A stretch of DNA of 64,000 bases from Fallopia convolvulus. Taxonomy: Eukaryota; Streptophyta; Magnoliopsida; Caryophyllales; Polygonaceae. The position numbers were made by a program, and so were the translations under genes. Every line of letters begins with the position of its first letter. Positions within the stretch are counted from its first letter, which is position 1. Below the pieces are notes generated by a model, which saw only the letters and a list, made by a program, of their open reading frames with translations, was not told the origin of the DNA and did not search any database. The stretch spans positions 28,044,494-28,108,493 of the forward strand of contig OZ024729.1 in the NCBI GenBank assembly GCA_964016875.1. The letters run 5' to 3'. Below, piece after piece: positions 34,670 through 46,891 of the stretch.

Positions 34670-34731
34670 TTCTTAATAATATCGCAGAGGCTTGCCTCGT
34701 TTCCTAATAAAAAAAACAAGAATGACAAGAT

Positions 34732-35814
34732 CAGATTGTTTAGCATTTTCTAAACCAACAAGGAATTGTTCAGGAGTTACCTCTTGATCGACATCTTCAG
34801 TCTTCAGAGTCATGGCACAGATCTTTGATTTAGATTCATCATCTGAGTCAAGATCCCATGCAGCGATGTAGGCCTTTTTCTTCTCGTTCCCAGACTCGTT
34901 ACCTTTGGGACAACTCTTAGCATAGTGACCCTTTTCTTGACAATTGAAGCAGGTAACATCCTTGGTCTCCTTCTTCTCAGAGTTGACCTTCTCTTTTTGC
35001 TTCAAGGCTCCTTGCTTCTTGCCTCTCTTGTAGAATGCCCTCATTGTCTTGGTTATGAGAGCTACATCAGAGTCCTCTTCTAACGTATAAACTCCCTTCC
35101 CGACAATGATGTTCTCGATGGCCTTCTCCACCTTGAGAGCAATGTCCTTGTTAGAGCTTGAGGTACTACTGTTGTAATCTCATAGCGCTCGTAGTCTGCC
35201 AGCTTTCCAAAGATCTCATGAAGTTTGCAAGACTTCGTGATTGGATTTTCCCTGAGCAAACCTCTGGTAACAACATACTTGGGACCAAGATCATCAACAA
35301 TCGTAGAGAATTTCTCTACATAAGTGATGTCCTTTTCTATACCAAGATGATTGATGCGATTCACCAAAGCCTCAAACCGAGATTGGTAAGTGGCAATGGT
35401 TTCACCATCTTTCATCTTGAAGATATAGAATTACTTCTTGGCCTCCTTTTGGTGACTTTCCTTCAAATATGTACTACCAATATGCATTTGTTCAATAGCT
35501 TCCCATGCATCCTTGGCAGTTTTGCAGTTCACCACCCTTAGTAGATCTTCAACACCCAAGGCATTGTTTAGCAGCATCTGTGCCTTAAAGTTCTTCTCCA
35601 TTCCTGTCCATTCAGTTGGACCCCACTCGGACTTTTTGTTCTTCTTGTCCACAAGAATGACATAGTCTCCATCTTCAATGACTGACCAGGTTTGGTAGTC
35701 ACTGCTCTTGAGCCAAGTGGCGAAGAGGATCTTCCAGTGGTTATACTCTCCAACAACAAGCAGTGGAGGCTTGTTGTTTCCAATTTCGACGTTGTGAGTG
35801 TTGTTGGTACTCAT
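34732..35814 (-). pseudogene. gag: Sirevirus-like gag, N-terminal part with first CCHC knuckle
   Basis: Start at Met 35814 (MSTNNTHNVEIG). Frames 35814-35431, 35415-35080 and 35131-34673 are separated by a TAA near 35432 and a frameshift near 35100. The first frame has the NHWKILFATWLKSSDYQTW and GPTEWTGMEKNFKAQ signatures of Sirevirus-type gag (UBN2 family). The third has the CFNCQEKGHYAKSC knuckle and an acidic tail that runs into the LINE TSD. The assembled product forms the particle. Confidence 0.87.
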
Positions 35815-35852
35815 CCTGTGTTCCTGCACTAACACACAATCTTGAGCAAGCC

Positions 35853-35867
35853 TGATCTGATACCAAT
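35853..35867 (-). promoter_or_regulatory. Primer binding site, initiator Met tRNA type
   Basis: The minus strand reads TGGTATCAGATCAGG just inside the 5' LTR, very close to the canonical TGGTATCAGAGC site used by plant copia elements. Confidence 0.85.
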
Positions 35868-36399
35868 TGATGGATCGTGACACAATAACAAGTCAGGGAA
35901 CTAGCAATGTTCCCTGGGCAGCGGAAATAAATACTTAGAACACAGAAATTATAGAGGAAAACTTTCTGTCCGACCAACAAGTCGTAGAAATAAAAAACCT
36001 TTACCCCTGAGACTCCTTCTTAGAGGATTTTCAATAGAATATTTTTATTAAGTTTCAACGATTACAAGGCAAGTTAAGTTACCTGGTAACTAAGGCACCA
36101 TCCAAAGTTTAACCAACTAGACTTATACAACTGTAAACATAAGCCTAAGAGAAAGTAAACTACTGACTTACTTGTGGATTCTTCACCGGAAAAAGCCACA
36201 CACTCGTATACTTTAAACGCTCTCTCTCCAAGTTCGCCGTCAACAACCACACTTAAACCCTAGCTATTTATAAGATATGTCAAGTCTGATCTCATACGTA
36301 ATTCTTGCCTAATTATGCAGATTTTCCACTTAAAAAATCCCACACAAAAAGGAGAAAGTATTGTTTGTGATTTGGATCCTCAACCATGCCGATTCTTGT
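35868..36399 (-). repeat. 5' LTR of the Sirevirus-like element, segment 1
   Basis: Matches 20456-20996 of the 3' LTR with scattered substitutions. It ends at GATTCTTG, where the solo LTR is inserted. The LTR resumes at 45361. Confidence 0.9.
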
Positions 36400-36574
36400 T
36401 GTGACACCCCGTCTTTACACAGGGCGCTACTTGGGTGTACACCTTACCAAGTACTACTTAGGTTAGCTTGGCAACAAATTCACTCGGATCTTACAACTCG
36501 GGCATGACGAGAAAACACAATAAAATATCCAACTTTTCTTTTAATGAACAAAAGTATTTAATTATGCATGACCA

Positions 36575-39500
36575 TGTAACACCCCTATTTTACAACATTG
36601 GGTATTACCGCCAGTGACCTCGGACTTTACCGTCCAAAGTCACCCAAGGCTTTTAGAATGATATAGAACAATATTAATGCGGAAATAAACATAAGTCATA
36701 AAATAGAAAAGGTGCTCCCGAAGGAGACTTGGTTCTTACAAAACATCTTACATTGTCTTCAAGCTTAAAGTTCCTTGAAATCGAATAGCAAAACCATCTT
36801 GTTCTTGAAACAAAGCGAAACAAAAATCAATACGAAATGATAAATACATCTTGAGAGTTCTTGACCTTCCTTCACTTCACTTCACCTCACGCCTTGCTAG
36901 GGTTCCTGGGTTCTGACATAATTCGCGAGGGGCGATAGAATGCCAGGCAAACATGCGGAAAGAAGAATTAGTCTAAGAGACTAAGCAAGCGGGAAAGGAA
37001 CTTCCCGAGGGTATTTCGGTAATTTCAATTCTTATCGAAAGAGATAATGGGGTTGTGTTTACGTTGGGGCTTGTTTATGTGGGGCTTTAATGATACGAAG
37101 GAGAGCGTATCTCGAGCGGAGATAGCTCGATAATCGAGAGAAGAACTACTAGATTGTAGCCTTCTTTTAGAATCGAGATTATGTTGGGAACGTTATTAAT
37201 TCAGACAAGTTAAAAACCTCTCGCGCCCTAAGCGGACCGAGAGCCGGATCGATCATTTGAGACCGGTCCGGTTTTGGTATCTTAAATGTGCATTGGGCAC
37301 TTGTCTTATATAGTGACGAAAAATATTCGATTTCATTAATGATTTTTAAAGAGAAGGGTGGGGGCTTGGGTGGCCCGATCCACCAAGGGGAAACCCAGTT
37401 TCCCGGCACTTAGCTAGAGTGCGCTCATCCCTCCTTGCAATCGGAGCGGATGGGATCATTATCCCGAAAGTCGTACTTCAAACACGTAGGCACTTACGAC
37501 TTGGTAAGATTATATAAAGGCGTCGGCTATTATGCGCCCCTTACTAGTTCGTTCGACGTTGATCTCTGAACGAGACCATAAACAACCAAGGCCACAATCA
37601 CACTAGCATAGATAGTCCTATCAAATATTAATAGCGAACTATACCAACAATGGTCGTTATATCTAACAATCGATATTTCCTAGGTTCATTCTTTACTTAG
37701 CACTCAAGTCGTTCCCAACATCGAGAATTTTACGGAAATGAAATATAAAGGTCACAAGGGAAAATTCCACTTGCCTTAGCTTTTACGATTGTGTACGAAC
37801 GAGCGAACGGAAATCGTTGACTTTACTCGGAACGGAGACTCGACCTATCGACACGAGAGGTACGAACGAACTTTAATAAGAATTTCTTTAATTCTTTTAA
37901 AGTTTTAAATATCTCTTATATTCTTTTTATAAGAGAATTAATTACTAAATTATTATAATAATAATTTAGGTGGAGATGAATAAAATAATAATATTCCTTA
38001 TTATTGTTTTATATTTGTAATATCCTTTATAAAATCCTTATTTTAATTTCATTCACTAATATTTTGAAACCAAGTCATACTTTATTTATTTTTCTTAAGA
38101 TATTCCTTTTAACTTAACTTATTACTATTTCCTTATTATAACCAAGCAAGGATAATATCTTCATCAAGATATAGTTTTCATAACTATATGAAATATTGTT
38201 TTTATAAAAACTCATCTTAGGGTGTGAAAAGTCTAAAATACCCTTGTAGTTGAATATCTTTTATTTCTCTTATTATTATTTTAATATCCTCCTTATCATA
38301 TAAGATCTTTTTAAATTTTTTTACAATATATTTTCATTATAACATCCTTCTCTTTTTATTTCCTTCAAAAAAGACAAACCATATTTTATAAATATACTTA
38401 TAAAGTAATAACGCTTTTCTTCTAGAACTTTCCTTAAATAGAAATCTCTACTATACTTGTTATGGTAGCTATCCAAGTATAATATTTAATAATATCATCT
38501 TATTATCCATTAAATAATTTACCCATATACATTTTAGTTTATAAGATAGAAACATGCCTTATAACATTATCTTATAACTAGGAGCATATAATTTATTTAT
38601 TTATATCTAAGATCATAATAATATCATTTATATCTTTTTATATAATATATCTTTTAAGGCTAGAATACATTATTATTATACCTTTCAACTTATCATAACT
38701 TATTTTTGTTATTTTTATCTTAACCTAAGCTCTTATAAAAATACATGAAACCACCTTTAGGTTATAAAAAGGTGTTAAGATATTGTTTAATAATACTTGT
38801 TCTTGCTCTTTTATTTATATAGTAATTTTTCAAGAATTGTATTCATAATATTTATATCTAGCTTTCCAATGTAAGATAATAGTACTATTTCCATTATTTT
38901 ATTTAAAAAGGTTCCTCATTTCTAGAACATTATTTTATAAAATATGAGCATGCAAGTCATTATTTTATATTTATAAGTATGAATAATATTTTTAGTATAT
39001 CTTTCCTAACTTAGGTCTTTACATTATAATATCTTTTAACTTCTAGTATACTTAAGGATATATCTCATTATCCATGTATATATAGTTATAAAGATGATAA
39101 TTTCATTATTTCAATTAAGAAAACTCATGTCATAAAATATATTTTGTATTAAAATAGCATGCATGATAAATATCTTATCTTAATATATGGAATTTTATTT
39201 ATTTGCTTTTATCTTGTCTAACTAACACGATCTTTAAATCATTATTTATTTTAGGCTAAATCCATTATTATTATAAAACTCATATTTTAATCCCATGATT
39301 TTATTTGATAATTTTCCCATGTCTATCATATTCTACCTTTTTACCTAAAAGCACATGAAAATTATTTATTTAATTTATTTAATCCATACTTGTTCTTATT
39401 AAAATAATTTATTCAAAAATAATTTATTATTATCATCCCAAAGCATATAATAGGATTAAAAGACATGTAAGTCCATTTTCCTTTTTAATAAAATTCCTTA

Positions 39501-41034
39501 TCTTACATTATTTCTTTTATAATAAGGGAAATATGCCTTAGTTAATACTTTTCCAATATTTATTCAAATATGCTTAAAATAACATTCTTATGAATATTAA
39601 AGTTCTAAGAATTCATATATTCTTAATAAAAGTATATTTCTCCTAGATGGGCATGTAGATTAATTTAATTATATAAATTTCTCCTTAATACCCACATGCA
39701 ATATTTATTCAATTTAATTAAATAAATATTGTATACATGTAGAAATTATTTTGTAAAAAGATATTAATTAGAATAGGAGTCGGGAAAATTATACCGAGCG
39801 AAAACGAGAGCGGAATGGACATGAATTTCGAGATGGGCGGATTTTTGGGCTTGGATCTTCTTTCTTCCTTCAATTAAAATTCTGATGGGCCTAATAGGGT
39901 TTAAATGGGCCTTTTTATGTATTTTTGAATCAGCCCATAACTAAACAATTAGGCCCAAACCTCCATCATCTTCCTCCTCCTCCCTTTTACGTGAAACCAG
40001 AGAGAGTACTAGGACGTGAACGACGCTCGGGACTTCAGGCGGGGCACTAGCACCGGTGGACGGCGGCGCACTGTGGTGGCCGGCGGCGCGCGCGCGAGCC
40101 AGGGGTGGTCCGACATGGGTGGTGTGCTCCGATGGGGCAAGGCAAGGCAAACTAGGGTTTTTTAGGGGGGATTTTAATGGAGAAAATCAGAATTTTGTGG
40201 GACTTTTCTTAGTCTGGAAATTGACAAATTAGAATAGCAATTTTGCTAGAAGAAAGAAGAGAAGTATTGTGTGTGTAAGAGAATTGAATTTCAGCCTCCT
40301 TTTATAGGCAAATAGAGGCAAGGTACTAATCCATGGCACTTGGAATTGGCCATAGATGGAGGAGGAGATTGGAGGGGATTGGGGGAATTTGTGCTAGTTG
40401 GATGATGACCAAAGGATGATGTAGTTTTGGTGGTCTTACAAGCAAGGAGGTGGAAACAATGGGTGGAAACAATGGGCTAGAGTTTACGTCAAATCAATCA
40501 GACAATTGATTTGGGCAATTGGGGAAGAAGAAGACTAAGTTGATATAAATTTAAAAGAGTTGTAATTTGGGTAGATGAAATTGAGTTAGCCTAGCGGAAT
40601 TGAGTGTGTTTGAGTTTGTGAAAGGTGCAAGAGGTCTCGGGTTCGAGTCTCCCTCTTGACAGCTTTTTATTTTGCCCCTCCTTTTACTTTTACTTGCTTG
40701 TAATATGACATTAAACAAAAATTCGAAATTAATATGAACCATCTTTATTTTTATTTTTCATTTGTCACTTTGATAAACTTTTATAAAATTTTTATAGTTT
40801 ATTACGAAAATTATAAGAATATTTAAATTCTCTATTAAAGAGAAAAAAATTTAATTAAGTATCCGATTTACTTAATATATTTAATAAAATTCTTAATTGT
40901 TATTGTAATAAACTTTTACAACCTCTTTATAATTTAATATGAGATTGTAAAGATTATTAAATTCCCTACTTTAGAAAAAAAATTATTGGGATAATTACCC
41001 ATTTTATTTTATTTAGAATTTAGCGGATATTACA
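36575..41034 (-). repeat. Long 3' LTR (4.46 kb) of the Tekay-like element
   Basis: On the minus strand it starts TGTAATATCCGC and ends GGGGTGTTACA. A TATA box (CCTATAAAAGG) lies at 40298-40308, followed downstream by a GC-rich segment (39960-40150). 37880-39800 is extremely AT-rich with no open frame. A tRNA-related SINE-like segment is embedded at 40587-40665. Confidence 0.75.
40587..40665 (+). repeat. tRNA-related (SINE-like) segment inside the LTR
   Basis: A-box-like TAGCCTAGCGG at 40587-40597 and B-box GGTTCGAGTCT at 40640-40650, followed by CCCTCTTGAC. The spacing and the GCAAGAGGTCTCGGG context match plant tRNA-derived SINE heads. The second LTR piece has the same segment (41959-42037), so it predates the element's last transposition. 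Confidence 0.55.
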
Positions 41035-41906
41035 ATAGTACCCCCTTAAAATTAGTTTCGTCCCCGAAACTAAGAAAGACTTAGGGCGGTACAAGGTTAA
41101 CACGGAAAGCTACTAACACTCACAACTGTGAGGAATCAACAAAGGGTCTAGTACCCCCTTAAAGAACATTTCGTTCTTTAGTTAAGACGATTGTACAAGT
41201 AGAAGAATTACTATTATACTTTTTTTTCTTAAGGAATCATTAAATTAGTATTCCTTAGAAAGATTTCCACATTTGAACTTATGTGGTGTAACGAAGTTAA
41301 GGGAAAGGAATGGAAATCTAATTGGTCTTGCTAGCGAAATAGGCGGGGGGTCAAACGGTTTTATCTATTAGCTTGAGTCATACCTACCGAAGTTCTGGGT
41401 TGACCTTCCCAAACATAAAAGTTGGATTGCTTATAAAATAAGCATCCTAAATGAAACGAGTACTTAAGTGTTTCTGGGAAGCGAGTAAGAAATTGACTAA
41501 TCCATTCTATACTTATAGGATAGAGTCATTGCAGAAGAATTCTTTTAAGATTGATATATGATAACTGACGAGATGGAATCGAAGTTTGAATATGTGAACC
41601 ATGCCTTAGAAGAAAGATCTCGAATTACGGTTTCTAAAGAAGTTACTATTGGGATAGGCGATGGTTATCTCGCAAGAGGGAGTAACCATCTTTATGATGT
41701 CGTGTTCGAATATATTATACTATCGAGAAGTGGTTCAAGCGTCCTTCTATATTAGGCGTATTAATTCTTATAAGAACGTAGTTTTTCTTAAACAAAACTT
41801 AAATTCGAAGGAATAATTGGGTTCATTCCACCAATGTGATCAGCATCGGGGAACTATTTCCAACATAACCCCTTAATATGCCTTCATAGGAATAAGACAT
41901 GAAATT
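41035..41906 (-). other. Remaining internal region of the Tekay-like element
   Basis: The polypurine tract is at 41035-41052 (minus: TTTTAAGGGGGTACTAT). The rest holds no recognisable domain; short open frames on either strand are unsupported. Confidence 0.5.
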
Positions 41907-42405
41907 CTAAGTTGATATAAATTTAAGAGAGTTGTAATTTGGGTAGATGAAATTGAGTTAGCCTAGCGGAATTGAGTGTGTTTGAGTTTGTGAAAGGTGC
42001 AAGAGGTCTCGGGTTCGAGTCTCCCTCTTGACACCTTTTTATTTTGCCCCTCATTTTACTTTTACTTGCTTGTAATATGACATTAAACAAAAATTCGAAA
42101 TTAATATGAACCATCTTTATTTTTATTTTTCATTTGCCACTTTGATAAACTTTTATAACATTTTTATAGTTTATTACGAAAATTATAAGAATATTTAAAT
42201 TCTCTATTTAAGAGAAAAAAAATTAATTAAGTATCCGATTTACTTAATATATTTAATAAAATTCTTAATTGTTATTGTAATAAACTTTTACAACCTCTTT
42301 ATAATTTAATATGAGATTATAAAGATTATTAAATTCCCTACTTTAGAAAAAAATTATTGGGATAATTACCCATTTTATTTTATTTAGAATTTAGCGGATA
42401 TTACA
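41907..42405 (-). repeat. 5' LTR fragment of the Tekay-like element
   Basis: This 499-bp piece is nearly identical to 40535-41034 of the full LTR, including the SINE-like segment (A-box 41959, B-box 42012). It is the first 499 bp of the 5' LTR on the minus strand. Confidence 0.85.
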
Positions 42406-42845
42406 GACCATCCCGTCTAAACTTAAACAAAATAAATTCTCAATCCCAGCTCCCAACAACACAACTTAAACCAATTAATCAAACATAAAAATTAAACACT
42501 AAAGAACAACCAAACATGCTCAATCCCGAATCCGACCTAATGACACGTGCGTCAACATCCGCTTCACCACTTCGCAGAAGATCCATCACGATTCCTAAGA
42601 CGTACATGTAACTATAAAAATATCCCCCGAATGGTCAACTACAATTCTAATTCAAGCTAGAAAAAGCGAGATGCATATAGAACGTTTTAAAAAAACACAG
42701 AATCTAACAACCAATATTCACACATAAAGCAAAAATCTTCAAGTCAACTATTCAACACATAAAGTTAAATAATCACACACACACAGACAAACACACATTC
42801 ACACAAACTCACAAAGACAACAATTACCTCCATCACCTCCACCAT

Positions 42846-43116
42846 CACCATCAACGCCCATATTCAATCACCATCAACGACCATATTCAATCACAATCAT
42901 CGCCCATATTCCATCACAATCAACGCCCAGATTCAATCACAATCAACACCCATATTCAATCACAATCAACGCCCATATTCGCAATCACCTCCGTTCACAA
43001 TCACCATCACCATCATCGCCTGTTCAAACACAAGCACAACCACAAACACAATCACAATCACAATCACAATCACAATCACAATCACAATCACAATCACAAT
43101 CACAATCACAATCACA
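42846..43116. repeat. 23-bp minisatellite and CACAAT microsatellite
   Basis: Six diverged tandem copies of a 23-bp unit (CACCATCAACGCCCATATTC plus AAT) lie at 42846-42983. A hexanucleotide run (CACAAT)n follows at about 43047-43116. Both sit inside the solo LTR. Confidence 0.85.
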
Positions 43117-43568
43117 ACAACAAATGCAATTACAATTCTGGCAAATACAGAGAAAAAAATTCAATTAAAAACATGATGCAAAAAGAGACAAATTTTCAAA
43201 ACCAATTCCACACACATGACACCCAATCTAACAAGAACTGAATTAAACCGAGCAAGTCGCAGAACGACTTACCTCAAATGAAGATCCTTTGACGAAGACA
43301 GAAACTAAGGGCTTGAACAAAACGATCCCCTAGAAGAAATATTAATGAGTATGGTTGAATTAATTAAGGCCCACTGTACAACTTAAGGAATCCTAAAATA
43401 CTTTACAAACCCGTTTTAGATTTTGTTAACCCTTCCTTTATCGGCCACGCTAGTTATAGCTTACCATCACTTGATCAGATCTAGAACCAACCTCTACAAC
43501 ACGTTGATGATTCTAATTCCCTTACCACAATTGATCCATTAATTCGCACACACCACTTCTACTACTAA

Positions 43569-43620
43569 CTAGAAGTATATGCCCGTGCATTTGCACGGGT
43601 TAATAATTCTATTTAAATTC
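43569..43620 (-). mobile_element. Helitron 3' terminus
   Basis: On the minus strand an 18-nt hairpin (stem CCCGTGCA/TGCACGGG, 43582-43599) is followed 9 nt later by CTAG, then T. That is the canonical Helitron 3' end (hairpin plus CTRR, inserted before T). The 5' TC end was not found with confidence; the element would extend to higher coordinates. No Rep/helicase sequence is visible, so it is non-autonomous. Confidence 0.5.
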
Positions 43621-44241
43621 TTTTTTACATGTTTACGAATTTAGTTTTTTCAAATATTATATTCCATTAATGAAGTTTTTGTAGTTGTATATCTTTTTTA
43701 CATATAAGTTATCACATGCATTTACAATTGTCATTCAATTATTTAAAAAACCTATATAATAATTATTTTATGATTGATGTATAATATTAAGTAAATATTA
43801 TGTGTGGAATGTCAAGAGGCTAAGGTAGAGTATGTAAGATATATATGACATTAAGTCCATAGGAGTCAATTGAATGATTTAAATTCAAAACATTGAATGT
43901 AAAAAAATACAAATTTACATGTAGGTTAGATAGATTTAAACGATACAAATATACTCATGAATTAATACAACCCCAACATATGTATTTTATTATAAACCAA
44001 ACTCATATTTCATTAAAACCAATCCCAGCATATCTACATATACACGTATAAACCAATTCCATATTAATCAGTATAACTAATCCAAACCTATATATTCATA
44101 TAAACTAATCTCACAAAACATGACTCAAAGAAACAAATTATACACTAACTCTTAGATTTCCACGTACTAACATGTACCCACATATTCTAACTTAGAATTT
44201 ATTATTAATATTAATTACTTTCCCACTAACAATTTAAACTT

Positions 44242-44458
44242 GGCTATATATATACACGATTTTTCTAACCTATGCCCAAAGGGTATAGGTTAAGCTCCTA
44301 AAAATGGCAATTATATATAAATTTGTACTTATTTTAGATTAATTAATTTTTTTAAAAGGGTTCACTAATTTACTAATAGGGTTTTAGTTTTCTTCATTAG
44401 TATGCTTAATCTATGCCCTAAGGGCATAGGTTAGAAAAACCGATATATATATATAGCC
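44242..44458. mobile_element. Short MITE with about 40-bp TIRs
   Basis: GGCTATATATATA...TTTTTCTAACCTATGCCC (left) is mirrored by GGGCATAGGTTAGAAAAA...TATATATATATAGCC (right) in 217 bp. The superfamily is not assigned; the TSD is unclear. Confidence 0.5.
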
Positions 44459-45360
44459 GATTTTCACTAATTAGCATATACACACAATTCTACTAATACC
44501 AAAACGAACACCCAAACCCCATTCCAACTCCCGATCAACTGGAACAACCCAACACCCACTCGGTCCCCAGCACGAGACTCCTCGCCCTGCCCCCCGACAT
44601 AGAGCGACTAAGGAAGAGACAAAGCTTACCGTAGCGACGGCGATGGAGATCTAAACCACGACTGGCTGCGCTTTGAGATGAACATGACTTAAGACGTCGG
44701 TGATCGGAGCTTGGCGAACGAACCCCGATCGGTGCACGGCTCCACCACCAACGGAACGGTACGATGGGCCGATGAGTCAAACCGGCAATGCACGCGACCA
44801 ACAGTAGATAATGCTCCTCTTAACTCGCGAGGTAGTCCGATGTTGTCCTTCTCGAGCGTCTAACCGAGGCGGCTTGGATATCGGCAAAACGAGGAGATCG
44901 GCTTGGAGGATTGAAGAAGGAAGGAAAAGCGTGTGGTAAGAGTGTTCTACGGTTTCGGTCTTAAGGACGATCGTCCCCAAATAACAACGAGGAGGAAGAT
45001 AAAAAATTTTGGCAATAAGATAGGATTGTTCGGGTAAAAAGATAATTAATTTAGTTAAAAAAAGAAAGAATGGGATTTGGTTAGATTGATCTGGACTAAT
45101 CGCGATAGGATCGATCCAAACGGATTATTAATATTAATATCAATTGAAAAACTTATAAAGGATTATATAAATGGTGGCTTGTGAAAAGATATAGGATATA
45201 ATATATAAGAAAAAAAAATGATGTAATCCGCTCATTGGCAAAACGGATAGTTAATCCGTCTTTCGAGGTTACTTGCAGAACAAGAAACTCGATTGTTTGC
45301 AATAGAAGAAACTCATTTTTCCGACATAGAAGGAAAAACGAAACCGAATATTACACTTAC

Positions 45361-45654
45361 CAAAACCGAATGATCTCGGATTTCTTAGATAAGATCGTGT
45401 AAAGTTTGATCTTATCCTTCCTTTGATCTCCTCAAGCAACCACCTACAGCTGTCGTATCTTCGCAGAAGATTGATCGTAGAAGATCTGGTAACTTGCCAT
45501 TAATAGAAAGTCGTGTTCCTTCCGAGACGCACTTCCTAAATCTATCACTCGTTCCCTCCATCGTTCCTCACAATGTTCCGGCACTCGTGACTATGTACCT
45601 GTTTTCCTAAAACACTTACATTTAGAAGCAAGTTATACCAACTAAGTTTGTTAT
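45361..45654 (-). repeat. 5' LTR of the Sirevirus-like element, segment 2
   Basis: It continues the 3' LTR match from 20997 and ends at GTTTGTTAT, where the CACTA element is inserted. The TSD is TAT at 45652-45654. Confidence 0.9.
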
Positions 45655-46891
45655 CACTACAAAAAAAAGCCATTTATTGCAACAAAAAATGTCGTTGCAA
45701 AAAATGTAATGTCGTTGCCGAAAATATTTTTTGCAACGACAACTGTTGTTGCAAAAAATATGTGTTTTTGCAACGACATTTGTTATTGCGAAAAATGTGT
45801 CGTTGCAAAATAACTGAATTTGAGAATTTCCATTAGTCTTCTTTTGCAACAACATATGTTGTTGTAAAAAATATCATTTTTGGCTACAACATTAGCGTTG
45901 CAATAAATGAAATTTTTGGCAACAACTATGGATGTCGCAATAAATTGTTTTTATAGTAACAACATTGTCGTTGCAAAAGTCATTTTTTTATTTTTTTTAG
46001 CGAGAATTGACATGCTCCTGCAACTCACAAACTAAAACAAGCATGTTGCAATATAAAGTCTTATACATAACGTACTAATTTTGTCCAAAAACCTACATGA
46101 TAAATCCAGCACAATATATCCAATACCAATAACTTCATTCCAAAAGTTTACATAGTGTCTAGCTAGCTTTAACATTCAAAAATGATGTATATAAATAGAT
46201 CATTCTTCCAAGCTAAGCTTCAACATCCAAAAAGTATCAATTAGGCCCATATACACCATCAGATCACATCTTTTTCCTGTAAACACTTCAAATATATGCA
46301 AAGGTCTTAGTTAAAAGCAAACAATATCAATTAAAGACATGATAGTCATTAATGAGTAAACAAAATATATGCAAGAATCTCAATTAAAACCTAGATACAT
46401 GGCCTAATAAGTCAACACTTCAAAAAATTGGTGATTTTCACCAAATATATATGCAATGAACATTCATCAAATTATCTAGAGTACAACTAGAGTTCCTAAG
46501 TAATAACTTAAACAAAAAGGTTAGTTTCAAGTTAATGAAATGGTAATTCGCCTAAGTAATGAATAACAAAACCAGACCAACTCAATCAATCTCAATATTT
46601 CATCGATATTGCTCTACAAACATCATATCATACGCAACACATAGCAAATATACTAAAACCATTCAGAATTTACACCACAAACATCATGTCATACCGCTTA
46701 GAGGTACCAACTCAATCGATCTCAATACTTCATCATCATTGCTCCACAAACATCATGTCATACGCAACACATAGCAAATATACTAAAATCATTCAGAATT
46801 TGCACCTTCAAAAATTCAGAATTTGCAAACAAAAATTCAGAATTCGCACCTTCAAAAACTGATAATAAATTAATTATTGTTTACCTGAATG

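Larger units (their letters stand above)
28316..34714 (+). mobile_element. L1-type LINE inserted in the Sirevirus-like gag, 17-bp TSD
   Basis: A 6.4-kb plus-strand element flanked by a perfect 17-bp direct repeat AACAAGAATGACAAGAT (28299-28315, 34715-34731). It ends in a short A-rich tail (AATAAAAAAA). ORF1 (DUF4283 plus CCHC knuckle) and ORF2 (endonuclease, RT, zinc-binding, RNase H) are nearly full length but contain frameshifts and stops. TSD length, poly(A) and gene order are those of plant L1 LINEs. Confidence 0.92.
36575..42405 (-). mobile_element. Internally deleted Ty3/gypsy (Tekay-like) element, TSD GACCA
   Basis: TG...CA ends and an exact 5-bp TSD GACCA (36570-36574, 42406-42410). 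A full 4.46-kb LTR (36575-41034) is followed by 0.87 kb of internal sequence and a 499-bp LTR piece (41907-42405) matching 40535-41034. On the minus strand the internal end reads GGGACGAAAC...TTTTAAGGGGGTACTAT next to the LTR, the usual chromovirus 3' end with PPT. The deletion removed most of the 5' LTR and nearly all of gag-pol. Confidence 0.8.
36400..45355. mobile_element. Solo LTR of a gypsy-type element nested in the copia 5' LTR
   Basis: It begins TGTGACACCC (36400) and ends GAATATTACA (45355). Flanks are CTTGT (36395-36399) and CTTAC (45356-45360). The uninterrupted 3' LTR reads CTTGC here, so each TSD copy differs by one transition. Excluding the nested element (36575-42405 plus one TSD) it is about 3.1 kb. 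No internal domain or second LTR is visible, so it is a solo LTR. It contains a 23-bp minisatellite, a CACAAT microsatellite, a Helitron end and a MITE. Confidence 0.75.

Noticed and set aside
40551..42114. Two 63-codon minus frames containing EGDSNPRPL
   Set aside because: This peptide is the usual false translation of a tRNA B-box region; both copies are LTR sequence.
44240..44460. Helitron 5' end at 44460
   Set aside because: The A/TC step there coincides with the end of an inverted-repeat MITE, so it gives no independent support.
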